Source: Ailanthus altissimus (taxonomy: Eukaryota > Streptophyta > Magnoliopsida > Sapindales > Simaroubaceae). Taken from it: a stretch of DNA of 64,000 nt. Positions within the stretch are counted from its first letter, which is position 1. Every line of letters starts with the position of its first letter. Position numbers and translations under genes: made by a program. Shown one piece after another: positions 1-11,790 of the stretch. The stretch is taken from NCBI GenBank assembly GCA_946807835.1, contig OX327684.1:15710501-15774500 (forward strand), given 5' to 3'. The notes under the pieces are model-generated. The model had not been told where the DNA came from. It saw only the letters and a program-made list of their open reading frames with translations, and did no database searches.

Positions 1-37
1 AATCTCTTAACAAATATACATTTTCATGTGTTCATCA
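1..37 (-). mobile_element. LTR terminus (same family as elements C and D), cut by window edge
   Basis: Read on the minus strand this begins TGATGAACACATGAAAAT, the LTR start seen at 26755 (plus), 30853 (minus) and 41206 (minus). Only the first 37 bp lie in the window, so the element extends to the left. The adjacent bases 38-58 are purine-rich on the minus strand (AGAGAAGACGAG), which could be a polypurine tract. That would make this a 3' LTR with internal sequence to the right, but no coding match supports it. Confidence 0.75.
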
Positions 38-1100
38 CTCGTCTTCTCTAATTTATCCTTTAAGTTTTCATCATGGTTTGCGTGGCTAAACTTTATAATT
101 GGTCGAAGGAAATGGAGGTCTCAAAATCAATAAACTGTGAGATCTAACTTGTTTTACTGTTTAATTTATGCTTTGAGTATCGAATGTTCTTCTGTGCTTA
201 TTTTCATGATTGTCTCGGTTAATTACTAGGAGGCCTACTAGTTTTTTATTCGTTGAAATCTACTGCTAGGTTAAATATTAAATTCGTAATTGTTTGATCC
301 CTCTAATTTATGAAGCAACTAAGATTTAATGATTTGTTGCATCAGCAATTATTAGATTTTAAGAAGAATGCTTGACTAAATTAAATGCAACTGCTCGTGC
401 TCGTGTTGTTTAGCTTCATCGATCTCTCTAATGCTTAAAGCTGCTACTAGATTAAACCTTTGGTTATTGTCTTGGGTTGTTTAGTAGTTAGGGTTAATTA
501 GATTGTCTATTTTTTAATTAACTACGATTAATGAGAGATAGAAAAATAGTTCCAACGATGAATGTTCAAAGTATGAATTGATACATACTTGCATCGATGA
601 TTATTTGTAAAATTTTGATGGTGGATGTTGACTTAGACTAAGGTTTATTCTTTTGATTAATTTCGATACTTTAATTTGAATTATTCTTTAGTTTTTTTAA
701 AAAAACTTGTTTTTGTTATACTGAAACCCCATATTTGTTCACATAACATAAAACTAAGCTAGATATTCTCTATGGAAAGGATCCATACTCGCACCACTAC
801 ATGTATTTTTATAAGTATAGGGTTTATTTTTGGTTGCCTGTGATAACACACCACTTGTAATAAGTTGCCACTAATTGCATTTTGATTTGGTAATATGATG
901 GCACAATTTGCTATATAAAGGGGCCTTAATTCATTTGCATAATATAGAAAGTTAACAACAAGTGAAATAAGCAATATATATATATATATATATATAGCTT
1001 AAGCCAAGAGATTGAAAGTAAAAGTTGCTTTAAGCAACAAGTTTCTGCTGGAAAAAGAAAGCTACTATTCTAGCTCAAGGAATTCCACTACATTATCGAT
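38..1100. other. AT-rich non-coding stretch, possibly an old LTR
   Basis: No reading frame with recognisable similarity. Bases 60-700 have the texture of Athila/Tat LTRs (long AT-rich non-coding sequence with scattered CTAATGC and TAGATTAAAC-type words), but no matching second LTR is visible, so this is only a suspicion. A (TA)n microsatellite lies near 974-997. Confidence 0.3.
974..997. repeat. (TA)n microsatellite
   Basis: Uninterrupted alternating TA run of about eleven units. Confidence 0.9.
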
Positions 1101-1379
1101 TAAAATTGCCTAAATCATGCTTCAAGGGAGAGTTTTCTTTTATCTCATTAGTGTGATAAGATATATATTAATATTCCAATGTGTACATTTTACATGTATG
1201 ACGTATAAAATTAAATTAAAATATACACATTCAGCCTATGTACAATACAATATCAAATTACTATCAGAGCGCATATTTGTGTGCTGTTTGTGCTTAATTG
1301 AAGTATTTATAGCATAATTAGGATGTCTTGGGGATTCCAATTACGCAATTCAAATGTTAAAAAATACATAATCGTGGCA

Positions 1380-1560
1380 AGTTGAAAGGGACGCCGTAGT
1401 GGTGTCATTTAACGCCGTGGCACTGGGGTTGCCCAGGCTTCAGTGCTGACGAGAAGCGTTGCGGCGATGGGATTCTCAAGCCCCAACTCCACGTACGCAT
1501 TGAGTAGCACTAGGGTTTTTTGGCCCCAACGCCGCAACATTAGTAGCCTGAGTATCTTAT
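1380..1560. other. GC-rich island, probable LTR or leader piece of the copia relic
   Basis: A locally GC-rich segment with repeated GCACTGGGG/GCCGCAAC-like words in otherwise AT-rich DNA. A similar GC-rich block (GCACTGCGGTGCTGG) lies inside the copia LTR at 46290-47227, so it may be LTR sequence of the copia relic that follows. No ORF is supported. Confidence 0.3.
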
Positions 1561-2409
1561 AGAGATAAGATTAGTATGAGTAATCCGTTAATATACTTGA
1601 TATAGGCATACTGACTATAAGGTACCGAGAAATATTTTGACTTGTTAATGAATCTGAGAATGGTCCTAGATTCAGAAAAACTTGAATATATTATTAATCA
1701 GAATATAATGAAGATGTATTTATGATAACATCTCTTAGAAAGAAGTTAAAAATTTATCAGAAATGAATTAAGAATGATTTAAGAGTCAAATCACATATCT
1801 TGGCCTCAATGTCTAATGATCTTCAATATTAGCATATGCACAATGAAATGTGCAAATGGTACAGTGCTTCCTCTGAAAAATTATTTGATATATCCAAACC
1901 ACAAATAGAAAATAGTCACAATAGAAAGTGTTTCCACTTTGGTAAGGTTTGAAATAGTAAATTTTACTATTTAATGTACCTTACTTTAGGAAAGATAGAT
2001 CCATTATATATTTGTTTACCAATTATTAATGTCTCGTTAGCATATGATGCCAAAAGAGTAGGGGTATGAGATTCAGCATGCCCTTTTCATATCTATAAAG
2101 TATTGCATGATTTGAGAAATGCTAGGAAGTTATGAAAGGAGAAGTACAACATCGTGTAGGAAATAGAAATTTTCTAGACATGGTACCTATTATGACTTTT
2201 AAGTTACTTCTCCATAGAAGAATAACTTTGTATAATTGATATTTTGTACCAAACATTACTAGGCAAATTATATTACTCACTGTAATAGACAAAAGGGGTT
2301 ATCATGGATAAATCATAAATAGTTCATCGTGTATATATGATAATAATAATGTTTTGCTGGTTGAATGTCAGTTAATAAATAGCCAGCATATCTTAAATAT
2401 AGTGGGAAA

Positions 2410-3560
2410 TGTCTTAAGTCCATAGGTGAACAAAATATATGATAGTTCAGGAACTTTGAATAATAAAGATTTGTGGGACATAAGATTAGGTCATGTAGAC
2501 ATGAGACGACTAACTTGTCTGGATAAAATAACTAGATACTTGATTTGACTATGAAATCTTGGCCAATTCATGAAACTTAGATTCAAGGGATAATGACCAA
2601 ATACTTATGTAGGTATTGGATACTGGTCCACTGATTTATTAGAACTGGTACATAATGATGTATATGGTCCAATGAATCATACTCCCACCGAGTGAATTTC
2701 AATACTTCATTATCTCTATCGTGATTTGTCACGATATAAATATATGTTTTTAGGAAACATAGGTTAGAAAATTTTAAACTATTCAAAGAGTTCTGACTAG
2801 AATTACAAAAATAGTTCCGACTAGAATTACAAAAATAAACCCTTATGTATATTCAATGCCTTCGATTAGATTAAGACGAATTATACATGAGCAATAAATT
2901 CACAAATTATTTAAAGGAGAATATAGTTCTCGCTTAATATAGTCCTCCAGGTTCCCCTCAACCTAAAGGTGTTTTAGAGATGAGAAATTGGACTTTATTA
3001 GATATGATTCGATCGATGTTGAGCTTCACTAATCTTCTAGAATATCTATCGGATTGTTCTTTAAAAACTACTGTTTACTTATTGAACTGAGTTCTATCGA
3101 AAGTTGTTCCTTTTGTTTTATATGAGATATGGACTGGATGGAAACTATCTTAAATATTTTAAGATTTAAGGTTGTTTTGCTTATGTAAAAGTTACGCAAT
3201 AGGATAAACTTGCACCTAAATGGTACAAGTATTATTTCATTAGCTATCCCAAGTATTCTATGTGATACCAATTCTATGATCTTGAGGAACGAAGTGTATT
3301 CGTTGCTCATAATGCCACTTTTCTAGAGAAATGGTTTCTCATAGATCATAAAAATTGTAGAAAGATTGAAGTTAATCATAATGAAAATAAATCAATGATG
3401 GAACCACATGCTTAATCGAGCAGAATACCTTTGACACACACGCTCTATATAGGTAACAAAAGATATCAAGGCCACTTGAAAGGTATGGTATAATACCTGA
3501 AAATGGCTCTGAGGTTTTCATACTTGAAGACAATGATCCTTTAATCTACATTAAGGCACA
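2410..3560 (+). pseudogene. copia integrase pseudogene
   Basis: In a living element this protein inserts the cDNA into chromosomes. LWDIRLGH (2471-2494) matches the GAG-pre-integrase signature LWHxRLGH, with the first His replaced by Asp. ELVHNDVYGPMN (from 2642) matches the integrase core around its first catalytic Asp. PPGSPQPKGVLEMRN (about 2950-2995) matches the TPxxPQxNGVxERRN block with the third catalytic residue. At least ten stops interrupt it. It is followed in order by the RT relic. Confidence 0.75.
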
Positions 3561-3639
3561 ATTAGAAGTTGATTTGGAAAAATGACAAAATGCTATAAAA
3601 TCTAAAATTGATTCAATGCATCACAATCAATTCTGGACT

Positions 3640-4200
3640 TGGTTGAGCTTCCTAAAAGAATAGTTCCTATCAGTTATAAATGGATTTATAAGTAAATGTG
3701 TGGGCCTGATGGAAAGGTAGAGACCTTTAAAGCTCGACTGGTAGTAAAACGTTATACTCATTAATATAGGATCGATTATGAGAAAACCTTTGCACCAGTA
3801 GCGATGCTTAATCAATTCAAATTTTATTAGTTATTATGGCATATTAAGATTTTTAGGTTTGGCAAATGGATGTAAAGATGGCATTTCGGAATATATATCT
3901 TGGCTAAGAGATATAAATGGAATAACTTGAAGGTTTTGCATTTAGCTTGACTTCTAATTGATGTGTAAATTGAAGAAGTCTATATGGACTTAAGCATTTT
4001 TTCCAAAGCTGGACTTTTTGCTTGAACAAGAAAAATAGAGAGTCTGGTTTCATTACGAACAAATAGAAACATGTGTGTTTAGAAAGGGTAGTTGTAGCAC
4101 AATTATCTTTCAAGTTCTTTATGTGGATGATATACTTATTTTCTAAAATGACACTGGTATGTTCCAAGTCAGTCAATTAAGACTTATCTAAGTAAGAACT
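3640..4200 (+). pseudogene. copia reverse transcriptase pseudogene
   Basis: Copia RT landmarks read in the plus strand: SYKWIYK (about 3670), GPDGKVETFKARLV (about 3705-3745), YEKTFAPVAML (about 3779-3810) and LYVDDILIF (4117-4143) with the catalytic YVDD. Stops and frame changes between them make it non-coding. The same-strand RNase H-like relic follows at about 4440-4710 (YLKYLRG, then a block resembling the copia STSGYVF region). Confidence 0.85.
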
Positions 4201-4720
4201 TTTTCATAAAAGATTTGAGAAATACTTCCTAGATACTATCTATAAAGTGTTATAAAAATAGAGTAAGGAGCCTGCTAGAACTATCTAAATCTTCATATGA
4301 AAACTAAGTTCTGTAAAGGTACAACTTTAATAACTGTGAGATAGTTAAAGTACTTTTCAAACATAGAATTCATCTTTTTAGGAGGAAGTGTCATCGGCAA
4401 GAAGGTGAAAAGGTTAGAATGTCCAACATATCATGTGCTTCAGCTAGAGGTAGCTTGATGTATGTCATGTTATATATAAAACCCTAATCTAGATAGCTAT
4501 AAGTGTTATGAGCCGGTATCAGTTTAATCTAGTTAATGACGATTTAACAGCCGTAAAATATATTTGAAATATCTGAGAGGCAAAGAGGATAAATTTTCGT
4601 GTCATGGAGAAAGTTACTTGCATATGAGAGGAAACATGGACTTGGATTTTCAATTTAGTCCGGGTGCTTGAAAGTCTACATTTAGTTATGTATTTCTTCT
4701 CATCGGTACCTGATAAAGGC

Positions 4721-5600
4721 ATATTTATCATATATTTTCTCATGTTTTTATTTTGTTATTTTATGAGAATAAATGGTTATTTATGAATTTTATTGTTATT
4801 TATAAGAACTTAAAAAAAATTAAAATGTAAAGTTTTTAAAATATGGATCTATCACCCTAGTGCCATAAGGATTTTCGCCCCAGCACTATGGTAGATTAAA
4901 CTCCTAAAGCTTCTATTATTTGTACAACGCCTGAAATGGGTAATGCAGTAAAATTAAGTCTAGATAATATAGATAGTATAAATATCAAAGCACCGTTAAT
5001 ATATTAACCACTGGTGGAGTTTGAAGACTATAATATGGAAGATGGAACCACTCTAATATATACAAGGACAAATTTTGAATTCATGTTAATAGACCAAATA
5101 GATTTAGGATTCCCAATAAGTACCACTTGTATAATAATTTCCATCATGTGGTTATGGTTTCTTTTTCTAGTTAATAATATGGATCATGTTAAATTGGTTA
5201 TCTTGTTAAAAGAAGCAGAACATATAGAAACTTAATGAACCAAATTGACAATCTAGTCTCATTTTGTTACTATTTGGGATGTGAATGAACTAGTTAAAAG
5301 GCTTCATTTTCTTATCATAAAAATGTTTTAATTTTATCATTTTCCTTTATTTATTTTTGTTTTAATTAATACATTGATTGTATTTGTTGCATCACAATGT
5401 TAAATGTTGTAAATAACCCAAAAAATAAAATTCTAGATATATTCAAAGAGAACCAGATTATGTTATTCTATTACTTGTCCAGGTACTAGATTCTGTTATT
5501 CTTTTACTTGGCTGCTCTTAGTGTTGGCGGTGGCTACTTTTATAATTTATTAAAGTTTATAATCTTAAAAGTGCAGATTATATTTCTTACTTTAATTAAT
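4721..5600. other. AT-rich DNA without a recognised gene
   Basis: Contains a short GC-richer patch (4850-4905) and a CACTGGTGGAG string at about 5010, which resembles one class of CACTA terminus but does not match the right terminus at 9910. The open stretch at 5014-5235 has no similarity I recognise. Confidence 0.3.
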
Positions 5601-5729
5601 TATTCCTCTATTGTTCATAGGATGACAAAAAGTAAGAGCAGAGAGAGTAAGAGCAATACAGAATCTAATTATTCTACCTAGGTTAGTGGTAGACACACCC
5701 GAGGTTAACTAAGAAGACCAACCTCAAAA

Positions 5730-6790
5730 CCACTAAAGTCGAGTACAAAATTATAGTAAGATACAATAGATTTAAGGTGCCCAAATGAGAAGAGGGTATT
5801 GCATTGACTATAGCCATCGGCTTGATAATTCAACAATGGATACCCATTATTTACAATTATTGGCACAAGGTGCCATCTGAGTTGAAAGAATCACTTTGGA
5901 AGTAAGTGTAGGTAAACTTTCGTTATATCATTTTTATTTAGTATATTGAAAAAATTTAATATCATGTGTATGTAATTTAAATAAACTAATATATATAAAT
6001 TTATGACAATCTCGATTTGAGGTAGATCTGCATACCAAGATCCATGTTCTACATTCCATAGAGGTGGCCCATCGGACATTTAGATATCAGTTGATAGTGT
6101 ACTACATCATACCAAACAAGAATAACTAAAAACTTTGAGAAAGTCACCACTTGAATACAAGTGGATAAAACTAGACCATTGAAAAGCCTTTGTGAAATTA
6201 AGGCTATCAAATGAATTTTTGGGAAGTGTTGTAATATGTTTGTTACCTTATGATTGTGAAAGTTTAAATTAGTTATTGATATGTTTGTGGTTATGTGTTT
6301 CTTTTCAGAAAGTTATGGAATCTCATCAAATGAAAAGAAAGTCCAACAAGTACAATCACAGCTTAGGACGGAAAGGATATGTTGGGCTTACAGAAGAGAT
6401 AGTAAGCTACTGTTATTGTTATTTATCTTTCATATATTTCAGCTACTATTACTATTATTTAAACACCATTTTGTTATTTTAGATGCAGGAGACTGGTTTG
6501 TCAAAGACCCAAACTAATCGGAGTGTCACATAGAAGAGAGCGAGAAGAAGAAAAAATGAAACATACAATCCAAAAGTGCTACCAGTAATTTAGAAATTGG
6601 TAAGACTATATTTTAAAAAAATTATTTGAGCATATTGACAAAGTGTTACAAATTCAATTTTTTACATGTTTGTGTGTCTATTATTACAGGATGATCTTGA
6701 AAGTGCAGCAAGGAAAGGTTCAGCCACTTTTGAAGGGAAAATGACATTTTGTCTAACTCCTTCTAACGAAAGCCTAGTTCTGGGCATTTT
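5730..6790 (+). pseudogene. CACTA Transposase_24 (Ptta/En/Spm) protein pseudogene
   Basis: Blocks characteristic of the plant transposase_24 family appear in order, separated by intron-like AT-rich gaps. WHKVPSELKESLWK (about 5860-5901) corresponds to the family's W(R/K)xVPxELKxxIW motif. HRTFRYQL followed by YYIIPNK (about 6070-6122) matches its WRxFKxxLxxxYI block. AFVKLRLSNEFL and NKYNHSLGRKGYVGL (about 6340-6393) match the NKYxHxxSRKGYAGL block. A last segment (6690-6800) contains FCLTPSNES. The protein usually lies beside the Tnp2 transposase, which I do not see here. Stops interrupt it. The function (binding of element ends) is known for the family only in outline. Confidence 0.75.
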
Positions 6791-7879
6791 CAAGGGTAGA
6801 GAACTACTTTACCACTCATATTTACTTCAACTTACCTACTAGTGATCACTTGATGGAGTCAGAAAGATTGAAATATGCTAAGAAATTAGCATTTGTGTAT
6901 GCTAAAATAAATGATATAGAGAAAAAGATAATAAAAAATAGAAAATATTCATAGGGCGGCAGTTCTAACAAGTTTTTTTATTCAAAGACATTAAATATAG
7001 TGTAGAACTACAATTTCAAAAATAATTCAGTGTAAATAATTTCAGTATTGTCAATTCATGGAATAATTTCATTGAAATGTGTTGAATATCTAACAAATTT
7101 TTTAGGATGATGAAAACAAGAAGAAGTTTGGGAAAACACCAAAAAGAACTCATAAGAACACCGCCAGGAAGACCCCTTACAGGACCCCCCAATAAGCTGT
7201 CCCCTATTACAAATATGGTAGGTTTCTTTCAAAAACATTATTTGTTTATACTTGTATCAACCTACAATTGTGAAAATACTTATGTTACATCCTACAAGTA
7301 ATTATTAATGTTATTTGAGAAAATAACATGTTAAAATGATATTATGCTTACTGTTATGGGATAGAATGATATTTGGAAAAATACTTATGTGACAGCCTAC
7401 AACAAGACCCCCTAAAATGATATTATGCTTACTATTTTTAATGTTCACTTGGCTGCCTACTTATCATATTGATTAATTGGTTTGCATTGTCTATCAATAT
7501 TTAAAAAACCTTTGTTTTTGTGCAGCAATTTTTAAATTCTCCAAGGACAAAAATATATGACACTCCTAACCAAGGACAAGTATTTAGGAAGAGTAGCAGA
7601 TAAGAAGCAATATATAACATTGCTCGATGTCTGCAACTCTTAGTTTTTAAATCTTTAGTTGATAAATGTCTTTCCATTAGAGCAAAACAAATCAAATATG
7701 AGGAGAAAATATTTGAAAGAGAGTTCTCCTATTGGTTACAAAAACAGGACTCTGAGTTCATCATGTACCTAACTTCTTTGAGCGTGACATGTATGCATGT
7801 GCATATAATGTAAGTAATATTATTATTTTTCATTCATATTTTATTCTTACTTTGAATATGAAATAAAATACCAATATAA

Positions 7880-8780
7880 CTAATTTTTTATGTTTTCCTA
7901 GGTCATTTATGGAAAGATGAAGGAATCAAACTTGACAAAGAGATTTGGTTTCATTGATCCAATGCTAGTCTCCCTATCTAAAAAGACATCAGCTAGGGCA
8001 ATTGTCAACGAGCGATCACATGCCATTGCTAACCACCTCAAAAGCACGTCTCATAATAAGCTTTAGCTAGTCTCATATAATCCCATGTATCACCTCTTTA
8101 CATAATGCAACTTATGTTTTATTGTGATTTATTATGTTTTAGTTTTTATTTTTTTATTTTTCATGGATTTAGTTTCCATTGGGTTTTTACGATAATTGAT
8201 GTGTCCACTAAAACTATCTATCATATGGATCCTTTAGGAAATCATATTTATCATGACTTCCACACCATCTTAAACAAGTGAGTTGTGGTGTTCTATTATT
8301 TTGTTTTTCAAACCATAATATTTTATATTCGTATTAATGTAAATGGCAGTAGCATATCTATCTATTTTGCTCAAGAGTGTCTCAATAGTATATGATCTTC
8401 AATAAATTGGATTCAAGTTAAGGTAAAAGTGTCGATTATTTAGAAACTTGATTCCTCTAATTATTCAGAAACTTTATTCCTTTAAATTGCTTAACAGGCC
8501 GCTATTCAACCAGAAAGTGTAGAATGTGGTCTGTAAGTCATGGCTTACATGAGAGACATTATAACCGATGCCACGATACTTTTAAAAAAATGTAAGTTAT
8601 TTTAAGTTTATTTACCATTTAATGCATGATTGAAAAGTATGTATGTTTAATTTCTAACTTTATTTTCTCTTGCACTTTATATCATACAAGTTCATGAAAA
8701 AGATGGCGCACACCGAAGAAGAGATAGACGACGTACGTGTTGAATGGTCGTCTTTTATATTTTCTATGCTTTAAAATAAT
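7880..8780 (+). pseudogene. Ulp1-like (C48) cysteine protease domain of the CACTA element
   Basis: The exons read as a plant-transposon Ulp1 peptidase. FHWVFTIID (8174-8200) carries the catalytic His (codon 8177-8179). YHMDPLG has the Asp at 8228-8230. QPESVECG (8507-8530) has the oxyanion Gln and the catalytic Cys (8525-8527) with the spacing of the Ulp1 QxxxxDCG motif. MAYMRDII and EEEIDDVRVEW complete the domain. In host Ulp1 enzymes this domain cleaves SUMO; its role in transposons is not established. All four catalytic residues survive, but frame breaks between segments, unless they are introns, argue for a relic. Confidence 0.75.
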
Positions 8781-9469
8781 GGCAGGTTTATAATTTTAAT
8801 TATAATAATTTTGTATACAATTTTAAGATATTTTTGGGAAAATGTACTTAAAAAATTAAGCAATGTACTAATTTTGTAAAAATTACACATTGCATTTTAG
8901 AGCTACTGATCTGGGTATTTGTTGGGTATATAAATATTGCTGAATGTTTGTATTTTCATATTGTTGCTTATGAAACTTGTTGGGAATTGTTAAATGTTTT
9001 CGGATGTTGCGAATTATTAAATGTTGATGGATGTTGGTCAATATTTGAACTTCTAGCTACTAAAGGATTTGTTCTCATTATTTGTAATATCTTGTTGCTG
9101 CCAAAGGATTTGTTCATATTTAAAAGATGTATGCAAGATTTGTTGATGTTTGAAGGATGTATGTTGCTATATGAAGGATTTATTGATGTATGTTTAAAGG
9201 ATAAATGTCTGAAGGATTTGATGATGTATGTCTAAAGGAAAATATATTACAAAAATGTTATTGAATGATGTATGTTGAAGCTATTTGTTTCTTATTTCTG
9301 GATGTTACAAAAATGTACTATATATGTGGCTTATTTATGAATGTCACAAAAATATGTTGAAGTATAATATTTGTAAATTATTATTATTATACAAATTATT
9401 TAAATTATTATTATTATAAATATATGTTATAATAAAAAATATATAAAAGCAAAAAAAATCGTATATAGA
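8781..9469. other. AT-rich interior of the CACTA element with short imperfect repeats
   Basis: No gene seen. Bases 8940-9260 contain many imperfect repeats of GAAGGATTTGATGATGTATGT-like words. The open frame across them is repeat-driven and resembles no protein I know. Confidence 0.4.
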
Positions 9470-9910
9470 CATCTATCACAAAACTGTAATAGATATTATA
9501 CTAGGACGTCATCATATTTGACCTTATCATGATATCACGTGCCATGTCATAAGCCACGCCATTTGTCATACATCTTCGTCATCAACTATATAATGATGTG
9601 GCATATGACATATGTTGCTTGCCTCAATATGACGTCATCAATGATATCATCATGAAATCATTGCCATGTCATATGTCACGTCAAAAGCTATGTCAGAAGA
9701 CACGGGCATCCATTTGTAAATAAACTGCCATGTGGACATTTACATGTCACACATCTAAAATATAGTCACAAATTTATGATAGAATAATTATATCATAAAT
9801 TGGGAGTATTACAGATTTATGAGGGATTTTTAAGTGATTGAGAAAATTTATTATAAAACTCTATTTGTGATAGATAATAACTATCACGAAATCACTATTT
9901 TTTAGTAGTG
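9470..9910 (+). repeat. CACTA right subterminal region and terminal inverted repeat
   Basis: The last 440 bp contain several copies of GACGTCAT, CATGTCATA and TGATATCA-like words in both orientations, then the terminal ...ATTTTTTAGTAGTG. In CACTA elements, repeated subterminal words bind the transposase, so these are candidate binding sites. The bases after the end are TGA; a 3-bp target duplication cannot be confirmed without the left end. Confidence 0.7.
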
Positions 9911-9929
9911 TGAAAATAATGCTCGAGCC

Positions 9930-11790
9930 AATAAATTTACATTCTTTAAATCAATAGCATTAAAAGAGCTAATAGTCCCTGAAAAAATATAAGTCTCGAA
10001 AGAGACCTTAGCCCTATAAGAGGCATAGGAATTTCAAAATGAGAAAAATAGTACAAATTATACATACATATGAGAAATATGAAAACGTGATGAAATAATT
10101 ATTAATAATGTGTTCTCATTTGCAATAGCTACTGAAATTATGAATGATGATTTTATGCCACAAAATGTTGATTACTATTGAGAAAGACATGCCTAACTCT
10201 AATGAAAAGAGATAATTTAAATAGAGTTAACTTCTCCGGTGAAGCGTGAAATATTTGGACCTGTAATCTAGACAATCTAAAGATGAACCTATAAGACATA
10301 AATTGGTTTTTGTACTGAAATATAATGAAAATAATAAGGTCACCAAATAAAAAGTAAGATTTGTTGTTCAAAGTTTCTCACAAAGACCTAGTATTGATTA
10401 TGATAAAACTTATTCCCCTATGATGGACATATTTACATTTTAATTTTTAATAAGCTTAACAATCTCAAAAGAGCTTGATATGCATCTTATGAATGTAGAG
10501 ATAGTTTATTTACATAAGTCACTTGATACAAATATTTATATGAAAACTCTAAAGGATTCAACAAGCCTAAAATATATAATCGCAATTTTATTTGAATCAA
10601 ACTAAAAAGATTTTTGTATAGATTAAAATAATATGGGAGTATGTGATATAACTACTTAATCGACTACTTGATAAAAGAATGATATATTAATAATTCAATA
10701 TGTCTATGTATATTTATAACAAAGTTAGACCTTGAGTTTTGCCATTGTGGCTATATATATGGATGACATGAATTATTGAATCTGATCAGGACTTTTGAAG
10801 AGCTCCTGAAGATTGCAAAATACTTAAAAGAGAATTTGAAATGAAAGATTTGTGAAAGAATAAAAAAAGGTCTTAGTTTGTAGATCGAGCACAAATCAAA
10901 TAAAATTTTTATCTATCAATCTACCTATATTGAAAAGATTCAATATGAATAAAGCCCATTCATTAATTACTCTTATGGTTGTTCGATCTCTTGTTCCTAA
11001 AAAGGATCCATTTCTTCCTAAGGAAGATGATAAGAAAATACTTAGACTAGAAGTACTATATTTCAATGCGGTACTTTACTATATCTAACATAATACACCA
11101 AATCAAACATAGCTTTTGCATTAAGTTTATTGACAACATTTAGTTATACACCAACTCAATGTCATTGAAAAATGATGTCATATATATATTTTCTTACCTT
11201 TGTGGAACAAAATATTTTGAGACTTTTATTCTAATGAACATACAGAAAATTTGGTCTTGTTTATTATGCAAATATTAGGTACGTATCTAATTCTTATAAA
11301 GCTCGCTCACAAATAGAATATATTTTTACTTACAATAATATAATAATCTCACGGTGATCCACAAAGCAAATCTTTAATGCTACCGCCTCTAATCAATCTA
11401 ATATTATCGCACTACATGAAGCAAGCGGTGAATGCATATGACTATGATCTATATTTATCACATCTAGAGTACATGCAATTAACCTTCTGCAATAGATATT
11501 CCAACTATAATATATAAAAAAATAATGATATTTGTATTGCTTAAGTTAAAGATAAATACATCAAAGAAGTTAGAACTAAACATATTTCTCTAACATTCTT
11601 CTACACCTATAAACTGCAACAAATCCAAAAGATTAATGTTAAATATATACACTATACTGACAATTTTGTAGATTTATTTATCAAATCTCTATCAACATGA
11701 ATTTTTAAAAAATTGGTTTACAAGATTAGCATGCGTCGGCTCAACAAATTGACAAACTGATGGATATTACTCTGAGGGGAAGAATTTAAT
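9930..11790 (+). mobile_element. Second degenerate Ty1/copia relic (RT to RNase H and PPT)
   Basis: Plus-strand reading gives copia RT and RNase H blocks in order: FSFAIATEIMNDD (about 10120), LTSPVKREIFGPVI (about 10225-10265), SKFLTKT (about 10370), NKPKIYNRNFI (about 10560), LLKIAKYLKREFEMKDL (about 10805-10855), QSTYIEKIQ-like text (about 10915-10945), then the RNase H blocks SSNHAEI-like (about 11380-11430) and KLVYKIxMRRLN (about 11710-11745). A polypurine tract GAGGGGAAGAA follows at 11774-11784, where the 3' LTR should begin. Many stops. It starts abruptly just after the CACTA end, so its 5' part was lost or displaced. It is not a continuation of the first copia relic, because RT occurs in both. 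Confidence 0.75.

Larger units (their letters stand above)
1560..4720 (+). mobile_element. Degenerate Ty1/copia retrotransposon (gag to RNase H)
   Basis: Three-frame reading of the plus strand gives copia pol domains in the correct order: a gag-like stretch (about 1560-1900), pre-integrase (2471-2530), integrase core (2642-3000), RT with YVDD (4120-4131) and an RNase H-like tail (about 4440-4710). All frames are broken by many stops and indels. LTRs could not be paired. The order PR-IN-RT-RH separates it from the Ty3/gypsy elements elsewhere in the window. Confidence 0.8.
5600..9910 (+). mobile_element. CACTA (En/Spm) transposon, right end intact, left end not found
   Basis: The right terminus ends TTTTTTAGTAGTG at 9910; on the other strand this starts CACTACTAAAAAA, the CACTA terminal signature. 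Inward lie a subterminal region rich in repeated GACGTCAT/ATGTCATA-type words, an Ulp1-like protease relic and a Transposase_24 relic, all plus strand. This protein set is typical of plant CACTA elements. The left inverted terminus could not be identified; it may be deleted or lie among CACTAC strings near 790 or 1087. The start coordinate marks only where coding relics begin. Confidence 0.75.

Noticed and set aside
5000..5020. CACTGGTGGAG considered as the left end of the CACTA element
   Set aside because: It does not match the right terminus (CACTACTAAAAAA on the opposite strand) and has no matching 3-bp target duplication.
8948..9235. 95-codon open frame with repeated Cys/Leu text
   Set aside because: Created by imperfect GAAGGATTTGATGATGTATGT-like repeats inside the CACTA element; no similarity and no conserved motif.
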